This document shows positions 1 through 8,095 of a DNA stretch of 22,138 bases, in pieces. Both the position numbers and the translations under genes were made by a program. How positions within the stretch are numbered: the stretch's first letter is position 1; the number at the start of each line of letters is the position of its first letter. The notes beneath the pieces are model-generated. The model made no database searches and had not been told where the DNA came from. It saw nothing but the letters and a program-made list of their open reading frames with translations. The stretch comes from Discostella pseudostelligera (taxonomy: Eukaryota > Bacillariophyta > Thalassiosirophyceae > Thalassiosirales > Thalassiosiraceae): assembly GCA_036940085.1 (NCBI GenBank), contig JALLBK010000579.1:1-22138 (forward strand), in the 5' to 3' direction.

Positions 1-709
1 CGAGCCCACGTACAGCGAAATTTAGGGATTCCTAAGTGGAGGACCTTGTTGCTATTATAATATAATAATATAAAGATCTCCTCTCCTTCGTACTTTGACA
101 GCAACAAAAAGAGTGGCGAAAATGGCGGGAGAAATGTGTGGCAAAGAAAAATTATGTGTGGCGTTAAAGCACAGAAAGATACTTAACGAATTTTAATTCG
201 AAGAAAAGTATTTAACGATTTATGATATTTTGAATTTAAGATACTTAACGGATTTTGTTGCGGGCAGACGGACCACGCACCCACCACCTCCCACCACCCA
301 CCCACCGACTATAGTACCATTCGTCACCGTCACCGTCGTCACAGCATTTTTACCATACGATATCGTACAATATTCTACTTTCACCCAGGCCAGGGCAATA
401 TCGATCTACCCCGTCCTTCGACGGCGACAATCATCACCACCTCGAGCAGGGACGCATTCGCATTCATTCGACAGTGTCCTTCATCGTTAAGGATAGATAG
501 AAATACCCCCTTCGTTTTACCCGTATCCAAGAGAAGAGAAGATCGCGCTACCGACGGCGAGGACCAAATTTTCAAAATTATTCCGAAAGGTTACATGATT
601 TTTAAGCTGTTCAATCATCACATCGATCCCCCCACTCCTTCGTCTCTTCAAACGACGGAGATTTTATATGATTTTAGACCGCCAATAAACCAAAGAATAA
701 ATAGTCAAG
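1..709. other. Upstream region and 5' leader of eIF5; no gene seen
   Basis: No convincing coding region on either strand. The left part is AT-rich, with a TAATATAATAATATAA stretch near 57-72. It holds short degenerate repeats: AGATACTTAACG followed by (A/G)ATTTT at 177-194 and 239-256, a weaker copy at 207-221, and ATGTGTGGC twice within 133-162. The right part (300-660) is C/T-rich, as expected for a promoter or 5' leader of the downstream gene. Confidence 0.6.
177..256. repeat. Short degenerate direct repeats upstream of eIF5
   Basis: An 18-nt unit, AGATACTTAACGAATTTT, occurs at 177-194 and again with one change at 239-256. A diverged third copy (AGTATTTAACGATTT) lies between them at 207-221. 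Spacing between the two good copies is 62 nt. They lie about 450-530 nt before the eIF5 start codon. They could be protein-binding sites or a decayed local duplication; the sequence does not decide. Confidence 0.5.
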
Positions 710-2427
710 ATGGGTCGCCCAGGTGCAATCATCAATATCTCGGGTCTCACTCCGGTGAGTGTTCATTTTAATTTTGTCGCTTTCAATTTCAACTGCATTT
801 CTCTGGGATCGAATAATAGCTCATAATCTCTTTTTCTTTCAATCAGGTGGACGATCCCGAGTATCGCTACAAAATGCCAACTGTTTTTGGCAAGCTTGAA
901 GGCCGTGGCAATGGTAGCAAAACTGTCATCCCCAACGTATCGGATGTGGGGCTGAGCCTACACCGGGATCCAGGGGAAGTCAACAAGGTACGTAGCCCAC
1001 TATTACTTTTACAGAATTTTCATTCTTAATTGCATTTCGCTCATCGTTGCATTCCATCCACATTTCCCCTCTCTACTATTGTCCGTCTACCCAGTTTTTC
1101 GGTTGCGAGCTGGGTTCGCAAACTACCTACAATCCCGAAACCGATCGGGCCATTGTGAATGGTCATCACACCGATATTGTCTTGCAGCAGCTGATGCACA
1201 AATACATCGAAAGCTTTGTCCTTTGTCCCAACTGCCGCTTGCCAGAGACGGAGTACAAAATCAAATCCGGTGTTATCTTTCACAAATGTGCTGCGTGTGG
1301 TGCTAAGGAGATGGTCGATATGACGCATAAGTTGTGCACCTACATCATTGCGCAGGATAAGAAGGCAAAGGCCGAGGCGAAGAAGGAGGGTAAAAAGAAG
1401 GACAAGAAAAAGGAGAAGAAAGATGGGAATAGTGATGATGGCGACGAGGACGAGAAGAAAAAGGTGCGGTTCCCACAATTTTGCTTTACAGCAGGCATCG
1501 TGCCTTCCCATTCACTTTTCATTGCATACAACTCAATTGCGGCAATTCTGTTAATCGCATCTTTTCACAGGAGAAGAAGGAGAAGAAATCGAAGGATAAA
1601 AAGAAAGAAAAGAAGGACAAGAAAAAGGTAAGTGTTCACATGGTTGATACAGTGCCTCTTTTTGCAGGCGGTTATCATTTGACTGTGAGTCTCAACAATT
1701 ATGTTTTGCATTAATTTTACAAGGAGAAGAAGTCCAAGGAGGATTCTAAAACTTATCTGGAAGATGCCGTCAATGGTGACAAAGAGGATGGCTTTGATGA
1801 CGAGGATGATGATGACGATGATGATGCGCCTACGGAGCATGTTGACGATGACGTTGCAATGAGTGAGTGATATGTCCCATCGCAAGCATGCTTCATCTTT
1901 CAATTCTTTCTAATGTTTAACCACCCCCGTCTCCATTTGGATATCTAGACCTTTCCGTCGAGGCCACGAAAAAGTTCCTCTCTGAAAATCCGGATGCATC
2001 TCCCTCTACTATTGCGGAGAAAGTCGTCAACGAGCAGATGGCCTCTGGTCTGAAGTCTCAAGACAAGATCCACATCTTCATCCGTGCCGCCTTCACTCCC
2101 GACTTCTTCAAGCACAAACAGGTCCAAACCTGGGCACCAACCATTGCCAAAATCACTCAGGGCAAAAATGTTATGGAACGTCATCTCATCTCCGCCTGCG
2201 AGAATCTTTGTGCCGACAAGCCGAAGAACTTCGCCGTCATCATCAAGCAGCTTTTTGACGAGGAAGTCTTGGAAGAAGACACCATCCTTGAGTGGGCCGG
2301 GGAGGGCAGGTCTGAGTATACGCTTGAGAGTGTGAACGAAGATCAGCGGTGCAGCATGCGAGCGGAGGCTGAGCCTGTTGTGGTTTGGTTGCAGGAAGAT
2401 GACAGCTCGGATGAAGAATCTGATTGA
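710..2427 (+). CDS. EIF5: Eukaryotic translation initiation factor 5 (eIF5), six exons
   Basis: eIF5 is the GTPase-activating protein for eIF2 in the 43S/48S complex; its C-terminal HEAT (W2) domain also binds eIF2-beta, eIF1 and eIF3. Exons I infer: 710-754, 847-987, 1095-1463, 1571-1627, 1724-1862, 1949-2427, all with GT-AG borders, giving 409 residues (human about 430). Exon 2 has the YRYKMP signature; R22 is placed like the human arginine finger R15. Then come FFGCELG (63-69), a zinc ribbon (C106, C109, C127, C130) and HKLCTYI. A Lys/Glu-rich linker spans exons 3-5, followed by an Asp run, then the W2 domain, ending in tryptophan-containing acidic boxes and DDSSDEESD. The first exon codes for only 15 residues and is chosen because ATGGGTCGC reads straight to a GTGAGT donor and keeps frame. 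The identification is secure; the exact start is likely. Confidence 0.95.
1571..1627 (+). other. 57-nt lysine-rich exon 4 of eIF5, phase 0 at both ends
   Basis: This exon encodes 19 residues, almost all Lys/Glu/Asp/Ser, and is flanked by CACAG and GTAAGT. Both ends are phase 0, so skipping it would keep the frame. It starts GAGAAGAAG, as exon 5 does at 1724, and ends with AAGAAAAAG next to the donor, close to the end of exon 3 (GAGAAGAAAAAG). The similar borders suggest a tandem exon duplication or splice-site sliding inside the charged linker. Confidence 0.6.
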
Positions 2428-2972
2428 TTTCCGACAATTGGTCATAATAATATGCAGTGTCTCTGCCTTCTGCTTTGATGAGTCTTGATGGTGTGCCGTA
2501 ACTTGCCAAGTTTGAGAGGTGTAGTAAAAAAGTTAATGAAGCAATGTCAATGTGCCGATTCATTCCTCCATCAATTGGCCGCCACGATGTAGTTTGAAAG
2601 TGACCAGAAGTGCTAAAGGATTATCTTTCGACGTCCGCCCTCTGACGATAATCCATCTTGCAAAACATGACTAGAAGCATAAATCCTGTTTTGGTAAACA
2701 GAAGGGGGGGGAGGGGGTTGAGGATGTTTCGATCTGGCCGTATTTTTACAATTTACTTCGATTACTCTAAGCTACAATTGAAATGACATAGACTTGCATG
2801 TCACCATACCTATCCCCCCACCGTCTCAGATGATGACCTTCGTCTGGACTTCGCCGTGATAATTTACATGATGAGGATTCGTTCATCGAGAATGTGCACG
2901 AGGAGTGAAACACAATCGGCCGTGGTCCACGCGGGTCACCGTCCACCGTCATCACCCCTTTCGATCATCTCG
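2428..2972. other. Convergent 3' region between eIF5 and the coiled-coil gene
   Basis: No gene seen in these 545 nt. It must contain the 3' UTRs and termination regions of the two facing genes. The one marked feature is a guanine-rich stretch on the + strand near 2704-2720 (a run of eight or nine G, an A, then five G, then GAGG), which could stall polymerase or fold into a G-rich structure. Confidence 0.55.
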
Positions 2973-3753
2973 CTAAAATCCCCAGGTTGGGGATCCCATA
3001 AAATCATTCCCCGGCGTCGAATTCGATTGTTGTAGCTGGTACTGCAATGTTAAGTTCATCTGCTCCAGCCTGTGAATTCTATCTTCGGCCTCCAACTTAT
3101 ATTGCCGTGCCCCCTCTAACTCCGCGGTCAGTTGATTCTGCCTCTCCTGTTGAATAGCCACGGCGCGCTTTAGTATCTTATTTTCATGCTCCACTTTGGC
3201 ATGCTGCGAAGATAGTTCGGTTGCCGATCTTTGGGCGGAGTCATGCTCGGAACTGAGGCGTTGAATTTCAGCAGCCTGTTGCTCAACGACATGCTGGAGT
3301 TCTTGCAACCTTTGGGCGGAGACATGATCCTGTTGAATTGATGCACGATTTCTCTTGGTTGACAACAACGCTGCGAGAGAATGATAAAGACAGAACAGAA
3401 CAATGAGTGAGCAGCGGAAGATTAGAGAGAGAGAGAGAGAGGGAGAGTAGTATCAGACGAATTCAATATTTACCTGCAGGAGCATGGATGGGCAGCGGCG
3501 CTTGAAAAAGTGGGCAGTGCTCCTTGGCTTGAAATGAAAATGAATCTAATTCCGCTCCGCCATCATTTAAAAACCTCTTCCGTCGCTTCGCAGCCGGAAA
3601 GCAATCGTCCATGTCAAAATCTTCCGCACCAGCGGTCGTTGCCGTGCTGCTGGTCAACTCGGTGTCGCCATGGCCGTGGCCAAGCGGCGATCCGAATCGA
3701 CGCTTACCCCCCGGATTGGTGCGGGCAAAGGTTAAAGGTGAGACGACTTCCAT
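2973..3753 (-). CDS. Basic coiled-coil protein resembling plant CUE-type proteins, two exons
   Basis: Exon 1 is 3474-3753 and exon 2 is 2973-3370 (intron 3371-3473, G|GTAAAT...CGCAG, phase 1), giving 225 residues. The N-terminus is basic and looks nuclear: GKRRFGSP near 16-23 and AAKRRKRF near 54-61. From about residue 104 the protein is a continuous heptad-like coiled coil containing ENKILKRAVAIQQERQ (about 156-171) and, near the end, MNLTLQYQLQQSNSTPG. As I recall, plant proteins annotated as ubiquitin system component Cue share this layout: basic N-terminus, CUE domain, then an ILKRAVAIQHERQ coiled coil ending in NYAL..HL.QAQQ..IPG. I see no CUE domain here. Function is unknown. The intron carries a CT tract on the coding strand. 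Gene model is firm; the family link rests on memory. Confidence 0.82.
3424..3447. repeat. GA/CT microsatellite in intron of the coiled-coil gene
   Basis: An uninterrupted AG dinucleotide tract at 3424-3441, extended imperfectly to 3447. On the coding (-) strand it is a CT tract in the first third of the intron, so it is not the tract next to the 3' splice site. It should be length-variable. Confidence 0.8.
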
Positions 3754-4597
3754 TTACGAAACGAAGCGGCCACGGTTTGACGAATTAAAATGGGAAGGAT
3801 GGGGCCGGCGGGGGTGTTTGAGTGGTTTTGGCTTATCGTAGTAGACGGGTGGATAAAGAAGTTGATGTGGTGCGTTCGACGACGACGATGCCGCATGCCT
3901 GCCGCCATGATCGAGGAGCGAGGATGACTTTCACATTCGACGCCGGCCTTTTGCCTTTTGCTTGCTTTGCTTCTCTCTCTCGCGAGGGATCGAATTCCTA
4001 CGTGGGATCTCAAGAAACAGCGAGTGCGAGAATGGTCGCCAAAGCTGAGACCACGGACAGACGATCCTTGGTGCATGCTGGAAAGTTGCCTGTTCCCGCC
4101 AATTTCTAACTTCCACGTGGAATACCATCATGTTATTATGCGGTGACAAGCAGCCACAACAAGGAAAGGAAACATATATTATTATCTCTCGAGAGATGTT
4201 GGGATGGCGGCAAGGGATCGTGTTCTACAACAAGAACTGTTGGCAACTTCGTCGGCTTTGCATGTCCTCCATTTCAGGTCAATGGTAAAGCTCTAAGTAA
4301 GGTTTCAAGCCTCATCAAAGAAGACGTACGATGCACCATGGACAATTCAAGATAGATTGTTTCGTATAGTTATATATTAGTGTAAAGTGAATCGTCCTTA
4401 GTTTGTTTGGTACTCCAACCATCTTCCAACGTGCTCACATGTGAAAAATACCGATGCCCAAAACAACAGAGATGTTTGGAGAATGCAAGCGATCTCACCA
4501 ACAACTTCGCATTACACCAATGAAGCGTCCCCCACGTCTATTGCTTGATTACTCAGCGCGTCAGGAACCCCCTCAGATAATAATCGATCAATGAATT
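3754..4597. other. 844-nt intergenic region, no gene recognised
   Basis: Both flanking genes run on the minus strand, so this stretch should hold the promoter of the coiled-coil gene at its left end and the 3' UTR of the E2 gene at its right end. Several reading frames of 60-110 codons exist on both strands (for example minus 3732-4076), but they are basic, biased and without recognisable domains. No tRNA or small nuclear RNA pattern is evident. Confidence 0.5.
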
Positions 4598-5265
4598 TCA
4601 GCACTCCTCCTGACTCTTCCTCACACATTGTCGGACCTTCTTTTTGAACCCCGCTCGATCATTTCTCCATTGTATGGCCGCATCCAAATTCGCTGGGCTC
4701 TCATCATTAGGATCTGACAACATCGAAATGACCGACATGAGTATCTGTTCTACGCCAAGGATGGGTCTCCATCGTTCCTCGGCCGTCTCGTGCGAGTTGT
4801 GCGGATCTTCCCCCGGATCATGCAAAATAGAGATGCATACCTCACCATTCTTGTAAATGTTTGGATGCCACATTTCTGATTGGAATGTCATTGTGGGAGG
4901 CTTATTTGGGAAGTCCTTTGGGAAGACGAGACGGGCCTTGAAGAAGCCGCCTTCGTAGAGAGTGCCGTCCGGCCCCATTATTAGAATCTCCCAATCATGG
5001 ACGTTGCTTTCGTCGGTGAGGCCGACGGAGACGAGATCGATTGGATTCTTTGCCAGCTCTGAGACAAATGAAAATGATGGCGCCGTCACATCGCCCGAAT
5101 TTTGAGAGAGAGAGAGGGAGAGAGGGTAAAGGTAAAGGAAAGAGGAGCAGAGATATGAGTAGTCGTCAGCAATGGCAATGACAGGCAATCCCAGAAGCAG
5201 CACGACGGAGAGTGGCACTCACCATGGAGCTGTCGCTTGAGGAGCTCCGTCCCGTAATCCGCCAT
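4598..5265 (-). CDS. UBE2G1: Ubiquitin-conjugating enzyme E2, UBE2G/UBC7 type
   Basis: This E2 accepts ubiquitin from E1 on a cysteine and transfers it with an E3; UBE2G/Ubc7 enzymes build K48-linked chains. Exon 1 is 5223-5265 (MADYGTELLKRQLH) and exon 2 is 4598-5058, with intron 5059-5222 (G|GTGAGT...TCTCAG, phase 1), giving 167 residues (human UBE2G1 is 170). Visible features are the α1 helix start, LYEGGFFKARLVFPKDFP, the HPN triad (79-81) and the active-site motif NGEVCISILH with C89. After the cysteine comes the acidic loop DPGEDPHNSHETAEERW, the insertion typical of UBE2G, UBE2R and Ubc7. It ends RKSQEEC, very like RKSQE in human UBE2G1. The first exon must be used: without it helix α1 is lost and the frame runs into intron sequence. 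It is divergent from the methyltransferase gene. Confidence 0.96.
5104..5126. repeat. GA/CT tract in intron of the E2 gene
   Basis: A GA-rich tract inside the 164-nt intron; on the coding strand it reads as a CT tract about 45 nt before the acceptor. Similar to the tract in the intron of the neighbouring coiled-coil gene. Confidence 0.75.
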
Positions 5266-5658
5266 TGTTTAATTTTTTCAAGTCTTTGAAACAGAATTTC
5301 GTCGGATCGAGAGTAGCTGCAATGATGGAGGTGCTGACCGAGATTAATGGTTTCGTATCGTTGAATGGACCGACGATTAGAAATGGAAGATGAATTATTG
5401 AGAGGTCGGCGTCTCACTACACTCTGGTTCGGGTGGCATTTCTGCATAGGCGGGCGGGCTGCTTCTGCTTCTTGAGCATTATTTTTGCTGGTTGCTGGCG
5501 GGCATGCAGGTTGTTTCATTTCACACTCCATTAGGCATTTCGACAGCGGACACAGTACTCGAAAGCCCGCGGAACTGTATCTACTGGTCACGTATGTAGA
5601 ATTGGCGACATTTCGCGATTATTGATGACACAAAGACCGAGGCTGACGCTGACGATGA
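5266..5658. other. Divergent promoter region, E2 (-) and methyltransferase (+)
   Basis: This 393-nt gap must drive both outward-facing genes. I see no clear TATA box or repeated motif. If the methyltransferase starts at the second in-frame Met (5845) instead of 5659, the region is about 580 nt. A short + strand frame from 5622 overlaps the methyltransferase start in another frame and looks non-coding. Confidence 0.5.
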
Positions 5659-8095
5659 TTGCCTTACCCTTCCCTCTATTGGTACATACTATCTACTACG
5701 GACTACTCCACGGGGCATCAAGCCATCAACCACTACGATACTCATACAATTGCCGTCCTCCCGACCAAAGACGCCTCGCCTCGGGGGGTATCATCGCTTT
5801 CATCTTCCGCCCCTATCCCCAGCAGGTGCACTTGCGATGATGTCATGTCAAGCAGTTGTTTCCATAGCTACCTCGACGACTTGAATTCAAGCGTCGCGTG
5901 CTGTCGATCGGCAAGCCTTCTACTACCCACAACTGCTAAATATCATGGAGCTAACGACGTACTATGCAAGTTGCGTGAATGGAAATGGATTTGCGAGTCT
6001 GTATTGATCCGTCCGTGGGTTGCGACGAGACCATTGGGCGCCAAAAACAGATCTTCTTATGTCACGGATTGCCTGCCCACGGAAGATGAACTCCTGTTCT
6101 TGGAAAGAAAATATGCACTCTCGACTACAACGTTAACTTCACCATCGGCTTCATTGTCACCGTCATCGAATTCATTATCGCTGCGGGAACGGGTAATGCA
6201 AACCCATATTGAATACAAGAGTGTGATAGTTCCATTGACCGACGATGGAACTGCATTTATTTTACGTGTCCTATTTGATGTGCCGATGAGACAACATAGT
6301 GCGGGCCAGGGCTACAGTAATTATTCTCCTCCCGAAAATATTCCATTATCAGTTGAAGATAATGCGGAGAAAATTACCGTAATTGAAAATTGGATTAGAT
6401 CGAATGGAATACTGATGGTACACAATTGCGATGGAAATCAAGTTGTTTCGCTATCAAAAGAACTTGATTCATTCCCTAAACCCCGGTCAAAAACATCTTC
6501 CGAACCCACAACATCAACCGATGGTGATGAATTCGAGGCCAACATCAAACAATTCACATTCGTTGATCTTTTCGCTGGCATTGGTGGGTTCCGCATCGGG
6601 TTGGAAGCGTTGGGTGGAATATGCGTCGGTTCGTGTGAGATTGATGCATATGCTCGAGACACTTATCGGCGAAACTTTCACAATCCAGGGGTACAATCTG
6701 AAGACATACATGAATTTTATGTCAATGATATTGCTCGATTGGAGATACCTCCTGATTTTGCCGATGTAATTTGTGGTGGTTTCCCATGTCAGAGTTTCTC
6801 GACAATGGCAAATTTTCCGTCAGGGAAGATGGAACCAACTCAAACTGGCAACAAAAAGTGCAATGCCGACGACAGTAAAGACAACAAGATAAATGCAAAA
6901 AGTTTCAGAGGACGACAAGGAGGGCTTGATACACCAAACAGAGGTAAACTCTTCTTTCATCTTCCTCGAATACTCAGAAAGTCGCGTCCGAAGCTCTTCA
7001 TCTTTGAGAATGTGAAAGGATTATTGAATGTTGACAGCGGTGGTCATTTTCAAAAGATTATGCAATTACTTGAAGAGTCTGGGTACCAAGTTACTCATGG
7101 CATCATTGACACGTCTTGGTTTTTGCCCCAGAGGAGAGAACGCATCTATTTTATTGGTATCCGTTTGGATCTTTTGCGTAGCATTGGGTCAGAATGTCAG
7201 ATGAATCATATGCAGTTAAACAACTTGGAGCTAGAGTGGAAGAAAAAATTCCAAATATACGGAAACGAAATCATGAACGATGATTCAATGGATAAATTTG
7301 ACAGATTGTTAATACTTCGTGGTTGCCATCCTCGTCCAGTCCGGAACACCCATCCACTCCTGCCCTCATGTCTCGGTGACATTCTAGAGACTTCCGAAGC
7401 CGTGTCTAGTCATCACCCACACTGCTTTCTGAAACCGTTGCAATGGCTGAAAATCTCTAAACAGTCGTACCTTCAATTCCATTCCGACGGAACGGGAAAA
7501 TTGCTTACCGAAGACGACACATGCTGTCAAACGTTGGTGAGTTCATACCGTCAAAGTTATTTGATGCATTCCCAGTTTGTAGTACCACGTGATAGTATTT
7601 ATCTGGTGGCGGTAAAGGAGCGCATGCTAGCAGAGGCAATGAAGTGCAAAGGAAGGTCAGAGCAAAATGAACCAACACTCATGGGCGACGTCGGGGACAA
7701 GACAATTCCTCGCTTTTTCACGCCTCGAGAGTGGTGAGTTTGGAGATGCATTTGGATGTTCTCACACCTACTTTAATGCCGATCCAACCACCCCACCTCG
7801 CAGTTGCCGACTTCAGGGATTTCCCGAAGATTTTTCTCTTCCATGCACCATTGGCGACAAGGAGCAGAGACAACTAATACCTCAATTTTACAGACAGATT
7901 GGAAATGCCGCATCTCCGCCTTGTGTCGCTGCAGCGGCGGAGTATGCTGTATCTACTTTCTTAATTCCAAAGAACAACGATCAGGTAGGGATATCGTCGT
8001 GTGCTGTTTTCGATCTTATTCTGAAGGCAAGCCCAAGCAGAGAAAAGGCATCAGTAGCAATCGATAGAAAATTAATGTGCAATAGAATTACTTAA
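5659..8095 (+). CDS. Bacterial-type DNA (cytosine-5) methyltransferase, two exons
   Basis: It should transfer a methyl group from S-adenosylmethionine to C5 of cytosine in DNA. Exon 1 is 5659-7733 and exon 2 is 7804-8095 (intron 7734-7803, TG|GTGAGT...CGCAG|T, phase 2), giving 788 residues. Motifs in order: I FVDLFAGIGGF (301-311), II/III CEIDAYARDTYRRNF, IV GGFPCQS with nucleophile C377, VI FENVKGLL (E450), VIII PQRRERIYFIG (490-500), target-recognition region about 510-685, IX TPRE-C-CRLQGFP (688-699, rejoined by the splice), X FYRQIGNAASPP (720-731). Catalytic parts are complete. The spacing and the DTPNRGKLFFHLPRIL pattern resemble bacterial Dcm enzymes, not DNMT1 or DNMT3; no BAH, CXXC, PWWP or helicase domain is visible. 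The first ~290 residues are unrecognised. Start is uncertain: Met63 at 5845 is an alternative. About 30 extra residues lie between motifs IV and VI. Confidence 0.93.

Noticed and set aside
1041..1511. 156-codon minus-strand frame rich in Leu/Phe opposite eIF5
   Set aside because: It is the mirror of Lys/Glu-rich codons in eIF5 exon 3; hydrophobic bias arises from the antisense of AAG/GAG codons.
5622..5840. Plus-strand 72-codon frame before the methyltransferase
   Set aside because: Overlaps the methyltransferase frame and has no domain or clear coding character.
7667..7803. Apparent frameshift near the end of the methyltransferase
   Set aside because: A GTGAGT donor and CGCAG acceptor in matching phase restore motif IX exactly, so it is an intron.
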